DNA of 64,000 nucleotides from Pempheris klunzingeri (GCF_042242105.1 NC_092028.1:11021338-11085337); one strand, 5' to 3'. Positions 36,143-49,970 are shown, counted from the stretch's first letter. Numbers and translations are program-made. The notes: generated from the sequence alone by a model not told the origin.

Positions 36143-39100
36143 GCCTTCATTTGTAATGATAAGAATTGTGGCAGGAGGTGGAGGTAGGTGTAGGACAATG
36201 ATGCTCCAGATGTTTTCAGTTTTTCTAACAAATTGTTCTAATACTAATACAAGTTAAGAATTAGTTTTACTACAAAGATTTAAAATACCACGTCTGAATA
36301 GCTCATGTGATTTGTTTTGTTCCTCCATAACCCTCAACCCCACTGTGTCCTTTTGTCCGTTGCTGTTACTCATCACATTCTGTGTTGGCTTTGGCAGGAG
36401 TGGGTGGGGAATGAGTTCCTTTCTACCTTGAGTCGTTGCCAATCTCTTTATGTTTATCATTTTGCATTGAATGTGAAACTGAGGGAGACTTTTTTTTTTT
36501 GTTTTGTTTGTTTTTTCCATGGCTAGTTTAATGGACCCGGCTCTTGTATAGCTCCACTTTGCACTGCACTGTCATGCTGTGAAAAAGGACCTCGCCAAGT
36601 CCTGCAGGGAACGATGGCTGTGGAAAGCTCAGCCCTTTGCTCTGCAATCTGCTCTGCCCTACTTGCCACAAATACAGAGAGGGGGCTCTGCTGTCTCGGT
36701 GTGTGTGTGAAGACCGATTCTGTTTTGTTGTGGCTCAGCGTGATCGAGGGACTCATTGTTTGTACGGTGGGCCGTTATCCTTGAAACGCACTCATGCACA
36801 GGCACAATTAGACTCTGCTGTTGTCACCGGGTGTATATTGGAAGAAGTTTATCGCCAGCTGTAATGTGTACATGTCATGGGTTTAAATGAAGCAAGAGCA
36901 AAGGAGGGAGCAGAAAGGGAGCATCGGGGTGTTTTGGGAGTGATGTAGTGGAATGTATTGTACCTGTCGGGGTTAACCACAGACGGGAAGGTCGAGGGAG
37001 CCTTGATGAATGTGAAAAGCAAATAAATCTTTTCATTTTAAGACGATAACCATGTGCCGATACCTCATTTACACATAAGGTGATGTAAGTTATGGATTCA
37101 CACGTGTATTCAAAAGGACAGACTTGCACACACATATGCAGAAATATATGCACATGGGCACGATTCCAGTCAGTAGTGTGTGAAGGTGAACAGGCGGAGA
37201 GGGAGGCGAGGGGGAGGGGATGCAGCAGTTAAGCAGTAGGGATTGTGATAAATGGCTTAGCATGACTTTGACTATGAAGGAAAGGTTTTCCTCTGCATGG
37301 AGAGAGGGAGATTGGAGAGAGAGAAGGGAAGACCGAAGGAAATGAGGGAAGCAGCTCGAGGGTTTTGTTGCCTCGGTGCTGTCCCGGCTGTATTGGCTTG
37401 GTGAAGGACACTTTAAAACTCAGAGCACGTTTCTGGTGAGCTTAAATGGTATTGAAGCCAAAGGCTCACACTATTCTCTCCCTCCTCTTGAAATTCCTCA
37501 GTGATCTCTGCTCCTCTGGCTGTTAACAAAGGGTAAAATGAGAACATGCATACAGTTGATGTTGCTCCGTCTCATTTCCCAGTTGCGGTACTGTGGACAA
37601 GGCTGAAAAGATGAATGTTCTTTATTAGTGTGTCGTTTTATTGGATAGCCTGTCAGATCTCTGCTGTTTCTGTGTTTACCAGCCGGGCCCATGTGTGTGT
37701 TGGTTAGTCAGTGCAGGGAAGGGTAACCCCCAGATGTCCATTTGAGCCGCCCAGCACTTTATTACCGGGCTCTTGATGCTGTGTGTCACACACAGACGAT
37801 GAGCGCTAAACCATTCCTTTGCCCTCTGTTTGGAAATGGCACATTTTATCAGGCTGTCATGAAATGCTTTAGAGATTCAAACAGGAGCTTAATTTGTATT
37901 CAAACGCATCACGCGGGTGAGGAGATGCTGTCCATCTTGCCCGTTTATTTGAATGTTTTCTAGACTTGTACCCATAAATGTTTTAGTATAAGATGACCCA
38001 AGGACCCTTGACTTGTGCTCATGCTGGTTTTCCAATGTGACAGCTTGTCATATGCATGCAAGTTTTGTTTTTGTTTTGGGTTTTGTTTTGGTTGTTCTTT
38101 TCAAGGGCATGGGTGGGGAGGTACACATCTCTGTAAATGTTATGACGGATAGGGAAAGATGCATTTATAATTTGTTTTTTAATTTATTTCCAATATTTCT
38201 ATATTTTTGTTTTTGCAAATGATCACTTGCATTTGTATGAGTAAAGACATGACAAGTCCAGGAATATGTATATAAAAAGTTCTTATGTTCAGATTCTTTG
38301 TTTAGTTTCTTACATGCTGAGGTTATTTTTTCAGAAAATAACATAAATATATGCAAACTGAGACAAAAATAAAGATGTACAGAATAAAGTATTGAATGTG
38401 TATTGTACCTTGTACAGCATTTGTCCAATAAGACGGGTAAATGTATTCATTCTTCGAGTTGGATTTGGAGTTGCAGATGTGAATGTTTACAGTGGGTTTG
38501 TGTAGGAAAAGATGGCTACTATCACTTTTTCTGTGCTCCCAGGGCAGTCTGAAAACACTACTCCCATAGGCAGTACATTTAAACCAAAAATCTCCACATT
38601 TCAGACTAATTTTTGAGTGCAATGACCATCTTCCCCTTTTTATGTGAATTCCCTGCATATTCTATCACCCCCACCTCTTATTTTTTTATTGAAAAATGAT
38701 CCATCACTAGTATTTTTCCCCTTTTTTGTAGACAAATGCACATCTACATGCTACTACAGTATCCAATCCACATATATTTCTATGAATAATCTTTCTTAAC
38801 CCTCCTCATATTTTCAAATTTGACTTTTTCCCACCTATTTTTTATTTTTTTTTTCCAGTAGGTTATCTTCTCCCCATCAGCCTGGTCCTTTGGTCCTGAT
38901 ACTATAGCCATATCCCAGACTGTCTTTGCTTACACAGATGCTCACCCTTCTCCACTGCAATGTAATGCCATAAATTAAATTACCCTGAAGGATTCAAGGG
39001 GTTACTACCTCTCTGCACCCTGAAAAGAAATTCCAGTATATCTCCTCAATAGGAAGACAGTGGTACAGCAAGTTGGAAAAGGATGAAGGAAATGAATGTG

Positions 39101-39880
39101 CTGTGAATGTGATTCTGATCTGTTGTTTGTCAACCCTGGATGTAATGGCCTGTGGGAAATAAATGGGGAAACTGCTCAGTTTATTTTGTGTCAAAGTGTT
39201 AGATATTTAGTCACGTTCATGTCCAAAATGTCCAAGTGACCTTTTTGTGTTTTGTTCCTTTCTCTCACATTATTCAGTGCAAATAAGGTAAAAAGTGTTG
39301 TTAAATTTCTTTTGCTTACAAATTGAGCTCTTGATGAGGAGAATGATCGTTGTGAAAGCTGCTTTCCCCTCACATCTATAAGAATGAATGCTGGTTTATG
39401 TTTCACACTTGAAAAGAGTATTAAAGATTACATGGTGTTTTTAAAGGCACCGCGAATCAAATCTTAACGCAGGCTATTCCACAATCAGGGTTGAACATTA
39501 ACGAAGAGGGAAAAACAAGAATTTTGTATTCTGATGTCCTTTGCTTATATCGATGTGTGCGTTTTATTTTGCACTTTGGAATATTTCATTGTCATAAAAG
39601 AAGTTTATTTTCTATGTAAAATTTAACATTTAAGAGTAAAATAGATATAATTAAAAGTTCAGATGATGTATAAATATAGTGCTTTCTTTCCTGCCTGTAT
39701 TTTATTATTTTTCCTATTTTGTATCTGATCTGTACACCCTGTAGATGTGTAATGAATCTTTCACTACTGAAATGCAATGACCTGTTTTCTGTGCTGCCCC
39801 TCGGGAATGGGGAGTTACTACTGCAGTTTCTTATTGTATCAGATTCTTTTTTAAGTTTGTAATAAAAAAACAGATTGGCA
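36143..39880 (+). other. TOB2 3'UTR
   Basis: About 3.7 kb without coding potential after the TOB2 stop, with AATAAA at 37022, 38368, 38383 and finally 39861. Several A/U-rich stretches (for example tttttaatttatttccaata near 38180) fit an unstable growth-control mRNA. Long 3'UTRs are usual for TOB genes. Confidence 0.55.
39861..39866 (+). terminator. Candidate distal TOB2 poly(A) signal
   Basis: AATAAA within tttgtaataaaaaaacag, followed by G/T-rich sequence. It is the last good plus-strand signal before the TEF 3' end. Confidence 0.5.
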
Positions 39881-40706
39881 AAAATAAGCATGGAAAATAA
39901 GCTATTTGTGTCGTCCTCATTGTTAATTGATATGCGAGGCCATGAAGCGTGATGAAATGGGAAAACTATAGCAGACACGTAGCATAACTTAAGTCTCTAC
40001 CTGTCCCCTCTTAGTGTCTGTGAATCCTACTTGGTTATTGTTGAACATATTGCAGATCAAAGATTATGAAAAGTAGATCCCCGTGTTCCTGTGAGAAGCC
40101 TCTGATTGAAAAGCCGAAGCAACGCGTCCCCTCATTGCAGTAAACAAACTCGAGCGATGTTTGATCAATAATTCAAAGCAAAGCTGAAATTCTCAAATGG
40201 TGAGGAGCCAGATTGCTCACCACCCACCTCAGCTGGACCCATCCCAGCAGAATATTACTTTAAATTTCATCATCCAGCGCTCTGTCTGTCTGTCCTGTGC
40301 GAATGTCTCTGTCTGATGCAGCCAGCTGTGAGGTTGGTTCGCTCATGTGAACACACTGGGCTGTGCTTTCTATAGTAACATGCAGTGGTGTGACATTAAC
40401 ATGCATGGCTGGGCTCCTCCTTGGCTCTCCTCCACATCTTCATCGCCCACTCACTGCATCCCATCTCCCTCCCTCCCTCCCTCGGCTCACATGTCTATAA
40501 CTGCGTCCCTGCTCTCCATCTTTCTCTGTCCATCCCCTATCTCCTCCCCCTCCTCTGCCATTGTCCTTCCCTCCTTCTCCCTCTTCAACACCATTTCCTC
40601 CCCTCTCTCCCCTCCATCCTTCCAACCACCTGATCCTCTCCTCTCCTTGCCCCCCTCCTCCCCCCTCCAGATTCCCAGAGCCCCTCCCTTGCTTCCTCGC
40701 TTCCTC

Positions 40707-40742
<36 letters not shown>

Positions 40743-41004
40743 GGCACACACCCATCTCACTGGTCTTTGAGGCTGCTGCCGCTGTTACGCAATGCTGCTC
40801 CCCAGTGTGTCGATGTGATCATTACGCAACATCTCCTACTCCTCTGGAATACTGATGAGGATCAGGACTGAAGCAGCGCAGGGACAGTGAAAAACAAAAA
40901 GGTGCCTGGAAGAAAGAGCAGGTGTGCCTCCCATTAGAGCTGCAGCAGCTGGTCGATGACTCAGGCAAGGTCAAACCAAGAGCCCACATGTCATTAAATC
41001 CCAA
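39881..41004. other. Convergent spacer between TOB2 and TEF 3' ends
   Basis: Contains a C/T-rich tract from about 40430 to 40700 with (CCCT)n and a (CA)14 run at 40711-40739. The ORFs here are compositional artefacts. No gene seen. Confidence 0.5.
40711..40739. repeat. (CA)14 microsatellite
   Basis: Perfect CA dinucleotide run next to a pyrimidine-rich tract. Confidence 0.95.
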
Positions 41005-44000
41005 TTTATTTCATATGCATGATACAAGATACAGTTAGGACATGGTACTGCAGTTGCATGTATCCTATACATGGTTAGGACGATACAAAAACACCCAACA
41101 AAAACATGTTTATATAAAAAGAGAAAACAAAACACCACAAAACAAAAACTCTAAAAATGTTTTCAATAGAGACTTTTATTTTTTTTTTTTCCAGGAGTAT
41201 TGTAGCTACTTTAGTAAACAAGGACATAGTGTCACTGATGCGAAGCACCCAAAGCCAGTCCAACAGAACTTGAAAACAACCGCTTAGACCTTCAGATGTA
41301 GACCTTCATTTGAAACATCTACAGATTAAATGGCACTTTCAAAGTTGTGCCACCTGCAGGCAGAGTGTTACAACTGTAGTTATTTTATACACCTTTTGTG
41401 TGTCTTGTCTCAATTATTATTTATTGGTATATAATGTCTCTCAGTGACAAGCCACTTAGCTCTCTCATGCTCAATTATCTGCAGATGAAATGCCTGACAA
41501 AGCTAATAGGCGTTAAATAAACAACATCAGACATATGATGAAATAGCTGAAGTTGTAGCATTTATTGCCTACAGGTGGTGTGGGTGCATTGACAGTGCAC
41601 CTGCTATTACTATATTTGTCCATAGATGGCAAAAGACATAAACATCTGTAAATCTAAAGCTCTGCTGCTGTTGTTTTCCATTCCTGGAGAATTTAATGCC
41701 TGCAAAACAATCAATGTGCAGGTTTGTGACTTGAGAGATTGCTACATATTGTACACAGTACTGTAAACTATCATGATTTGTCGTGTTCTGAAAGGCCCTG
41801 TTGGACAGTAGTTTTAGTCAGCCTTGTGCAGAACAGTTTTAATTTAGTTAAAAGATAACCAAACGTTTGCATTCATCAACTACTATGCAGTCAACGTCGA
41901 GTTTGAATGTCAATGCAAAATAAAACACTAAGTTGCTAAGAAGTGTCTGTTACACTATGCCATCAGGAAACCGAAACAAAACAAACTCTGTCAAGAAAAA
42001 CGCAATATCACCAACTGATCCAGTGTATCTAGATATAGATCAATCTTTAGTAAATAGAAAACAATCCACACAGTGATCAAAAGATGCTGTTTTCAGCTCA
42101 TGTTCACCCCAAGCACTGGCTGCACAAGGATAGGTGGCGCTATTATGCACGTCATAAACGCAGGACATCATAGCAAAGATGTGCTGCTTTTTCTTTTGAC
42201 AGAACTGTACAATAGACCATTGACCAACCCATCCAAAAACAGATCTAGTTTTTAGTGATGGTTTACAGACATAAGTACACTTGGTGTAAAATATTTTTTT
42301 TTTTTTTTAAAACAAAAAGACAACTTTACTGGGTTTCATGCATTAGGATCCTAGACTACAGAGGATCTAAACTGGAAGCACAAATGACTTTGGGGCGTTT
42401 TCTATTTAGTACATCATAGCAATTTTACATACAACATCACTAAAATAAAACGAGCATTACATAACAGGAGTATTATTGCCACATTTATCTTCTTTCCAAA
42501 ATTACGGTGATAATGAGCACAAGCCGACTGATCGCAAAGTCTGCATCAGCAAAAGACACTTGAGATATATAGTCCCTATAACAGTCTGTAATGTATTCCC
42601 TAATTTAGACCCAGACCCGTCCGCTTTGGCAAAAAAGAACTCAATCTATAAACTCGGTTTCAAGGTTTGCCAAACGGACCTAAGCTGCTCTTTATATGCT
42701 CTCTGCTTCAACCCACATGCCTTTGTAGCCCTACTAGACTATTAACCATTCAACGTAGGAGGTGCTAGATGAGGTAAATAAGAGTGTGCCCTGTCCTTTG
42801 TGTGTTTAGACACAAACTCTGTGTGTATAGAGAAGAAAACCCATAAAACTATATAAATCTGTTTTTCGAAACGAACATCCAAAAGCACAGTTTACCCATT
42901 GAATTCCCTGCATTGATTTCATTAGAAGTATTGTTCCTCAAAAGGAAATAGAATTATTTGACATATTGTTCATCACAATCAACAGATGCATTATTACCAT
43001 CAGAATAAATACAGCACTCATTGACTATTTGGCAAATATAAGGAATAGTATTAGGTTGATAAAGACACAGTCCGAATCCCTGTCTTAGGAAATAAAGACC
43101 ATGAGACAATCATTTATTTACAAGGTTTAGCAGTCAACTTTGGGCCTGCCTAAATTAATAAAGGGAAAAAAAAAAAATCAATCCAGCCATCACTACACCA
43201 CTATCAGGCACGCAGGGGCTCTAGCACCCTCTACCTGCAGTGTGCAGTAAAATAAACTTCCCTACATTTGAACATACCCCTCCACAGGTGAGGGCCCTGG
43301 AGATCATCAGACATATTCCTTAATCAGTAACCTACAGAGAAAAAATTTGTAAATTTGTAAAATCGTCTATTAAGGAAACCCAACGTCAATCTTCTCTGAG
43401 AAAATCTTATGTGAGGCTCTGGAAGCTGTTAGTAGAAAAAGAAAGTAAATCACAGTAGCGTCAAACTGTAGGTTCATGCATGTTTTTTTTTTTCCCCTAA
43501 CAAGCTACTGTGTCCCCCATGGTGGTTGTAGTAAATAAGGTAGACACCCGCCACCTCTATCATCTTACTACACTGTGTTTTTTTTTTAAGAAAAAGTGCA
43601 AAAATGGATTACACACTGATACACGCACATCTCTATGTGGTGCAGGGAGATATATACAAACAGTTATTTTTTTTTAAACAGTGTTGTGTGCGCATAGGCG
43701 TGCATATGGGTTACAATAAGGAAGAACTGTGACCACATCACATCGCTAACGGACTCTCATCCATTTCTCCTCTGCCGACCTGAGCTCTTTGCTTCCCTTC
43801 TCCTTCAAGTACCGCTGTGAATCTGTCTCGTGCTCACTTTATTCGTGTATTCGTCTGCTCCTCTCATACCCCCTGCCATGAGTTAATTAACGTCCTTCCC
43901 TCTGAGCCTCAGCCACAGTATTTTAAAGGAAGTACAGACACAACAGACACTAACATAAGTGCGACACAAGAGAATGTGAGGGACGGCAAGTGTGCACCAT

Positions 44001-44483
44001 TCTAAATACATGACTTCTAACTGACTTTACTCATGCTTTGGTCCACTAAGAAGTGCTGTGCAGTGTGCAGTGATAAGAACTGATTTGTGTTTAAAAGCCT
44101 GTGATTCTTTTGTACCCGTCTGCTCGCCTCGCATTTCCCAACTCTCTTGAAACCACCTTAAAACAGGCCATATTTTCCTGGTGTGTTTGACCATGGGAGT
44201 ATCCACAATCGTCCCCTTACTCTCTGAGTGTATGAGCCAGGCGCTCTCCACGGGCCTTCCTGTGACCACCGCTCCCATCATGCCTCACTGCCTACCAGTG
44301 TGTATCCAAAACTCCAGCATTGTGTTAGAAACAGCAGCTAGAGCTCGACAAAGTGACTGGAGGAGCAAAGACAACAGTGCAAATTTAGATTCCCTTGGTG
44401 TTTGTGTCTGTGTTGAATTCTGCGGGGATGGGAGTTCTGCTTTTTGTCTCATTGATACTTCGTGGGGTTTTATTCTGAGCTCT
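41005..44483 (-). other. TEF 3'UTR with candidate poly(A) signal at its end
   Basis: About 3.5 kb of noncoding sequence after the TEF stop on the minus strand. AATAAA at 41010-41005 is taken as the distal signal; the 3'UTR could end earlier at another hexamer. No other gene is supported. Confidence 0.45.
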
Positions 44484-47400
44484 TTACAGCGGGCCGTACT
44501 TAGCCTCATAACGAGCCAGGATGTTCTTGCAGCGTCCGCAGTCCTTTCGCAGCTCAGCCACTTGCTGCCGCAGCGCAGCGTTTTCCCGCTCCAGGAAGGA
44601 GGCGCGCACCGTGATCTGGTTCTCCTTCAGCCGTCGTGCGTCACGAGAACGCTTTGCTGCCACGTTGTTCTTCTTTCTCCTGGACCAGTATCGGTCATCC
44701 TGCGGGAATGAGAGTAAAAGTGAATGGCAGAAAGTGAAAGGTGGAGTTGAATGTAACCAAGATTAGTGAGGGATTTGAAACAAACAAACATCTGTGTTGC
44801 AAAAACTAATCCACACGCCACCACTCGGTAAATGCTTTAATCTTTACCAGGACTGGCCAGATATGTAGATATGGTTAGATGTAGATTATGACCACCATCT
44901 ATCAATGGCCCCAAACAAAATAATCATTAATAAGTCACTTGTAGATAGTTTGTAGTCCGGGAACAAACCAATGTGTTTCTTTGTTGGACAATACACACAG
45001 TACACATGATTTAATTATCCTACCTTCTGTTCATCAGGAACAAACACCTTCTTGGCCTTCTTGATCATGGGCTGCGGTTTCAGCTCCTCGTCTGTGAACT
45101 TGTGCTTGCGCGGGTTGAACAGCTCTCCCCCCGGCACGCTGGACAGGACCAGGTCTGTGGGATCCGGCTGGAAATTAATGTCCACTTCGATGGCATCTGG
45201 GTCGACGGGGGAGGGAGTGTTGCGTTCGGCGCGGTTTTGATCTGCGGGTGTGGAAAGACAAAGTAAGCTTGGACGCAGGCCAACATCTACAGTTTGGTCA
45301 AGTTCAGTGGGTGTAAGAATTGACACGTGTGTGAAAACTTAACTCACTACTGTTTGAAATGTTTGCTTTTGTAAGACATGTTCAGACAGGCAATGGACTA
45401 ACAATGGAATGCAAAATGACTCTTTCCCCCTCGTTGGGTACTTATTGCTTCACTGAGCCCTACTATTGTCAACTATACTGAACGGTAAATACCAAACATT
45501 GGTTAATTATCATAACAAAATAAACAGCTGGAAGATGTTACTAGGAGTGAAATAGGAGTCTCCTTATGTATCAATCAATCATTTGGTAATAATAATAATA
45601 TTAACTCTAACTTGCAGCCCTGTCCAGCATTCAAAGATCCTGTGATTTTTAAGGTAAATTTAATGGCTACATGTTTGGGCTTCTGTGTAAAGATGTGCAC
45701 ACAATTTTGTGCTGAGGAGGCTGATTTTCACGCTGAGGGTTGTGAATTTGGTATTTCTATGGGCACATCACATTCATTTCTAATTGTAGCTGAGCTAGAT
45801 GTTCGGCTCGACAGGTAATTTTTTAAGATTTTACTTGAAGCACTGACAATTTCTGCTTTTAGTTTCAGGATTTCATCAGAAATTTGGAGGTACATCATTT
45901 TTACAGGTTGCTGGGGTGTGTGGTGGATGGTCGTGCTGGCTGTGTGCCAAACATATAAAAATGGACTCAAAGGTTTGCTCTTTGTGTGTGTGCCCACATA
46001 TGTAATATAATAGTTAATGTTACACCAGTGTGTAGCGAGCTAGAGCAACTGAAACTACACTTAACTACTAACTACAGCTACAGGCAGCTGAAACAAACGG
46101 CATATTTGGCAAACAACACACTGAATGAAAGAATGTTGGCCAGATGGAATTGTTTTTCCTAACATGATTTTGTCTGATTCAGAATTTAAAAGGGAACAGG
46201 ACAGAATTATAACCAGTATGAGTTATCTGAAATAAAGATAAAGAGGGACTATCAACCCCTAGAAATCTACATTTCTCACCCGTTTCCTTCTGAACCTCTG
46301 CTGTTGCCTTCTCGCACAAAGATTCCTCTTCTTGTCCTTCCTCCTCCTCCTCTTCCCCTCCTTCTCCTCCTTCTTCTTCTTCTTCTTCTTCTTCTAGTTT
46401 AGCTGGCTGTAACGTGATGACAGTTACTGCTTCCTCCGGATCTGAGGCGTCCGTGGAAGTGGCGGAGACAGTGGTGGAAGACGCTGAGGCGGAGGCAGAG
46501 GCTGCAGCGGCGGCGGCGGCGGCAGGAGGAGGGGGAGTAGTGGTAGTAGTTGCTGTAGCAGTAACCTTGGGGATGGATTTGCCTTTGCCTATCACTGAGG
46601 ACAGAGTCTTCTGCAGCTCCTCCTCCTCCAGGCTCACAGGGATCCCGTTCTCCAGGAGGAACTCATCCAGGTCCATGTACTCCAGATGAAAGGTCTCCCC
46701 GTCATAGGGAATGGTTTTCTCCCAAATGGCTGGGGTCAAGGAGGCTGATACCCCTCCACCACCACCTCCTCCTCCTCCTCCTCCTCTACAAGCTCCACCA
46801 GCACTGGCTGCCACAGCCCCGCCTCCCTCCACATCCTCAGATGAGCACAGCTTCTCTTTCTCTATTTCTGCATCAAAGACAGGAGGGAACAGTGGTCAAA
46901 TACACGGCTGCCTGTTGTGAGTGAAATGTTGTCTTGTGCACATGATTTCAGGACAGCTGCACACAGGAAAAAACAGGCAGCCCAATAGATGGAAAGAGGG
47001 GGTGTTGTGGTGGTGTGACATCTGACCAAAAAAAAAGAGCCTGCAGATGAGTTTGAAAGTGAGAGAGTAGATGCATGGATGAAATAAATGACAGAAAGAG
47101 GCTCTGGGGAAACCACAAAATGCACGAGGAGCAGGAGACACAGGCGCAGCAAAATGAAGTGTTTGTTCCACACATGCATCCTACAACACCAGCACGCAAA
47201 CTAGGGACCAAATAACAGTGGAGCAGTGTGTTCAGTGCAAAGCCGAGCAGCGTCTCTATCTCCGAGTGTCTTTACAGTCTGGGTGCGCTGCTTGGAGAGG
47301 AGCAGAGAGGAGTTGGAACTTTTTGTTCTTTTTTTGTTTCCTCGCAGCCTCGGATGAAACTGGCTCCGTGCGACATACGGCATGCACAGTCTCATCTCGC

Positions 47401-47710
47401 CTGATTAACAGTCGTCGTTTAAATCCGCACGCAATTAACAGCCCCCTTTGACACATATTTGAGGATTATGAGCATATAGATTTAGAACCGTCGACTAACT
47501 CGCGGTGAATTGACGAGGCGAGACACAAACTGGAAAACTGAGCAGTCGTTTTCGTGTCGAGATCTTACCGTCGTCGCCTTCCTCCAGGATGTTCGGAGGA
47601 GGGATGTCCATGATCTTCTTTAAAACAAAAGGAGAGGACTTCTGCGGAGAGGCGACAGCGACGGCATCGCTGGGTTCGAGCGACACTGTCACCGCGGCTT
47701 TTCCTGGCAT
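44484..47710 (-). CDS. TEF: Thyrotroph embryonic factor, PAR bZIP transcription factor (proximal-promoter form)
   Basis: Nuclear PAR-bZIP activator binding TTAYGTAA-type D-boxes as homo- or heterodimer with HLF/DBP; a clock output and light-response factor in fish. Exons on the minus strand: 47710-47569 (MPGKAAV), 46867-46280, 45241-45024 and 44699-44484, phases consistent, 387 residues. Exon 1 has [12 protein letters not shown]. Exon 2 has the activation segment [20 protein letters not shown]. Exon 3 is the proline/acid-rich PAR domain ([20 protein letters not shown]). Exon 4 is the basic region ([20 protein letters not shown]) and a leucine zipper ending YEAKYGPL. It exceeds the ~300 residues of mammals because exon 2 carries poly-Gly, poly-Ala, Ser-Ala, Thr and poly-Glu runs. 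In-frame upstream codons exist before MPGK, but the family pattern supports this start. Confidence 0.96.
46280..46867 (-). repeat. Homopolymeric runs within TEF exon 2
   Basis: Within one coding exon the minus strand encodes about 11 Gly (plus-strand 46760-46790), five Thr and four Pro followed by eight Ala and a Ser-Ala repeat (46480-46550), and long Glu/Gly-Glu runs (46330-46400). They come from GGN, GCN and GAR trinucleotide tracts. The frame stays open throughout. Confidence 0.9.
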
Positions 47711-48307
47711 TGTTCCCCGCTGAGCTCGGAGCAAACCGGGGAGAAATTGCTGACGGTACCGTGAGATGCCTCCTCCGCGGGGAAACAACAGAAGATGTGC
47801 TGCTCTTCGTTTGTTTTACCACCAGTGCTGCTCTCGGGCCTGTTTGTCAATATTAACGCTTTTAGGATGTGAAAACAACGCTACACAAACCCTCTTGTTC
47901 TTCTCGCCCACCGAGCGCGCTCATTGGATATTCACGAATCGCCTGCCCCGCCCCCTCGGGGAATAGTAGAAGCTGATTGGTTGTGAGCGGCGTCCGTATG
48001 TGCATGCATTACTGTATTTGTGTAGTACTTCTACGACTGCTCAGTGGCCGCAAATTGTACACATGGAGATCAATTCTTTGTATAGGAAAGGCTGTGCGTG
48101 CGTAACGTGAAAGAACACAGTCTCGTGCAGCCAACACAATAAAATCTATTAGGTGGAACCTGCTCGCGCATGCAAACTGCAGATGAAGCACACTTTCATC
48201 ATCACCACAGACTAAACAGCGAGTCTACACCCAAAAAATGACAATGCAGCGCGCGCTTGCAGAGACTTTCTCTCCTGCCCTCCACGAGGAAGATGCTCGT
48301 GGCCAAA

Positions 48308-48384
48308 CACGTGCCGCCGCCTCCACCGCACTCACGTGAAGGTACAATCTGTCAAGGGGCGGAGCTCTGAACACTTAGCACGTG
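48308..48384. promoter_or_regulatory. Cluster of three CACGTG E-boxes upstream of TEF exon 1
   Basis: Perfect palindromic CACGTG sites at 48308-48313, 48333-48338 and 48379-48384, about 600-675 bp upstream of the proximal TEF start codon. CLOCK/BMAL-type factors bind this sequence, and PAR-bZIP genes are known E-box-driven clock outputs. Sites are seen; function is inferred. Confidence 0.6.
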
Positions 48385-49439
48385 CAGGCCAAGACAAACT
48401 GGAGGGGGGTGCGCGCTCACCGTTCAACAGCTGGCACGGGACTCCACGGTAAACACGTTATAGTAGAACATGTTGTTCACCGGACAGCTCTAAATACCAG
48501 AGTCTCTGTAGGACTTTGCCACAACCTGTTCCCACTACTATCAAAGCTGTCACTTGTTAGTTTGCTCAGCTGCATCTGAGTAACCCTCCACGATGAAGGA
48601 CGATGAAGAATACAGCAGCAAATGTTCAATGTTAGTGTTTTAATGAGTATAAGATATATATGTGAGCCACTGTTTCACACATCCGTGATTTCTAATGTTT
48701 TATGCTGATATGATCTCCCACATCAAAGCGCTCGCGGCGCCACAACAACAAAGAGGGAAATCTCACGTTTCCGCGCACGCGCTGCCGGAGAGCGCGCGAG
48801 GCTCTCACGCTCTCTTCAGCAGGATGTTTGGGTTCAGGAACACAATGTTCAAACCGCACAGCGCCCCACCTTCACCACTAATCTGTTTTTTTTTTTTTTC
48901 TCACAAGTTCACCACAATAACCGCACAGTAAACAAAGTGAGAGCCTCAGCAGAGATGAAGTCAGTTAAATCCCCGCAGCAGCCTGAAAGGACTCAGGACT
49001 GGTGCACTGTTTACACTCCCATCTCCTCTAAATGAGCGCTGCAGAGAGCAGAGACGTGTGTGTGTTTGAGTTAGTGACCATCTGTGAAACAAGTGTAGAG
49101 GAGCGGTCAATGTCCAATGTCCTCTTTCGCTTTTTTACCTGCAGCCTGATTTCTGACACAGAGATGGAAAAATCTCCGTCAACAAATTGAGTGTTCCTTT
49201 TTAACACTGATCAGCAGTGCTCCCTGTGGTAAATAAATAGTGAGTGACATGTTGTTACATGGTAGGCACCACCTAAGAGTACTGGGTGAACCAGACACCA
49301 TGTTATGCTTAAAATTGTAGAGATACTGAGTCATGAATCCAAATTCATTCAACCAACCAAACACCAAAATATTTATCCATTTACCAAGTTAATTGTATTT
49401 GCTGCCAACTTTATGATCTAAATATTTCTATCTGCCAGT

Positions 49440-49650
49440 GCTGGCACTCAGAGAGCGAAAATTCCAGCTATAAGCTTGTCTGCAGAGAGGTTGCTGGTAT
49501 TTCATCCACAGTGCTCACAAAGAGTACTGTGGTGCCCTTCGGCAAGGCAGCGGAATCCAAATTGCTTCGTGAATGCTGTGCTGCATGAAATACAGGAGTG
49601 TTTACACTGCTAACATGCACCTGAACAAATGAACCAACATTTCTTCGTTG
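49440..49650. repeat. Possible degenerate SINE-like repeat
   Basis: The segment gtggtgcccttcggcaaggc resembles the common fish SINE phrase around a cccttgagcaaggca motif. Borders are unknown and the assignment is weak. Confidence 0.25.
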
Positions 49651-49966
49651 TGTTAACTAATTCACTCAAACTACATCCGCAAAGCTAGAAATGCATTGCA
49701 TTGGAGAAGAATAGTGTGCAGCAACAGCACAGTCAAAAGTGTTTTCTGGTTTGCATACTCCTGTTCTGAGTATAAACACACTAACAATTCTACACTTGCT
49801 TATTACGGTGTATTGTAGAATTGGTTAATCGCTTGAGACTCCCCATTTGTCAGGATGATTAATATCAAGGTGTCATGTGGCAGGGGTAACTGGGTCTGTC
49901 TAGCTTTTCACAGCTTACAAAGACATCAGTCCTTGTTGTGTGCTAAATATTCTGCAGAGCTTATTA

Positions 49967-49970
<4 letters not shown>

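Noticed and set aside
40347-40871. 174-codon plus-strand Ser/Pro-rich frame
   Set aside because: Composition artefact of a C/T-rich tract and a CA repeat between two 3'UTRs.
44181-44711. 176-codon plus-strand frame overlapping the TEF bZIP exon
   Set aside because: Antisense shadow of the TEF last exon and 3'UTR.
45728-45997. 89-codon minus-strand frame in the TEF intron
   Set aside because: Could be a decayed mobile element, but I could not match it to any family, so it is not listed as a feature.
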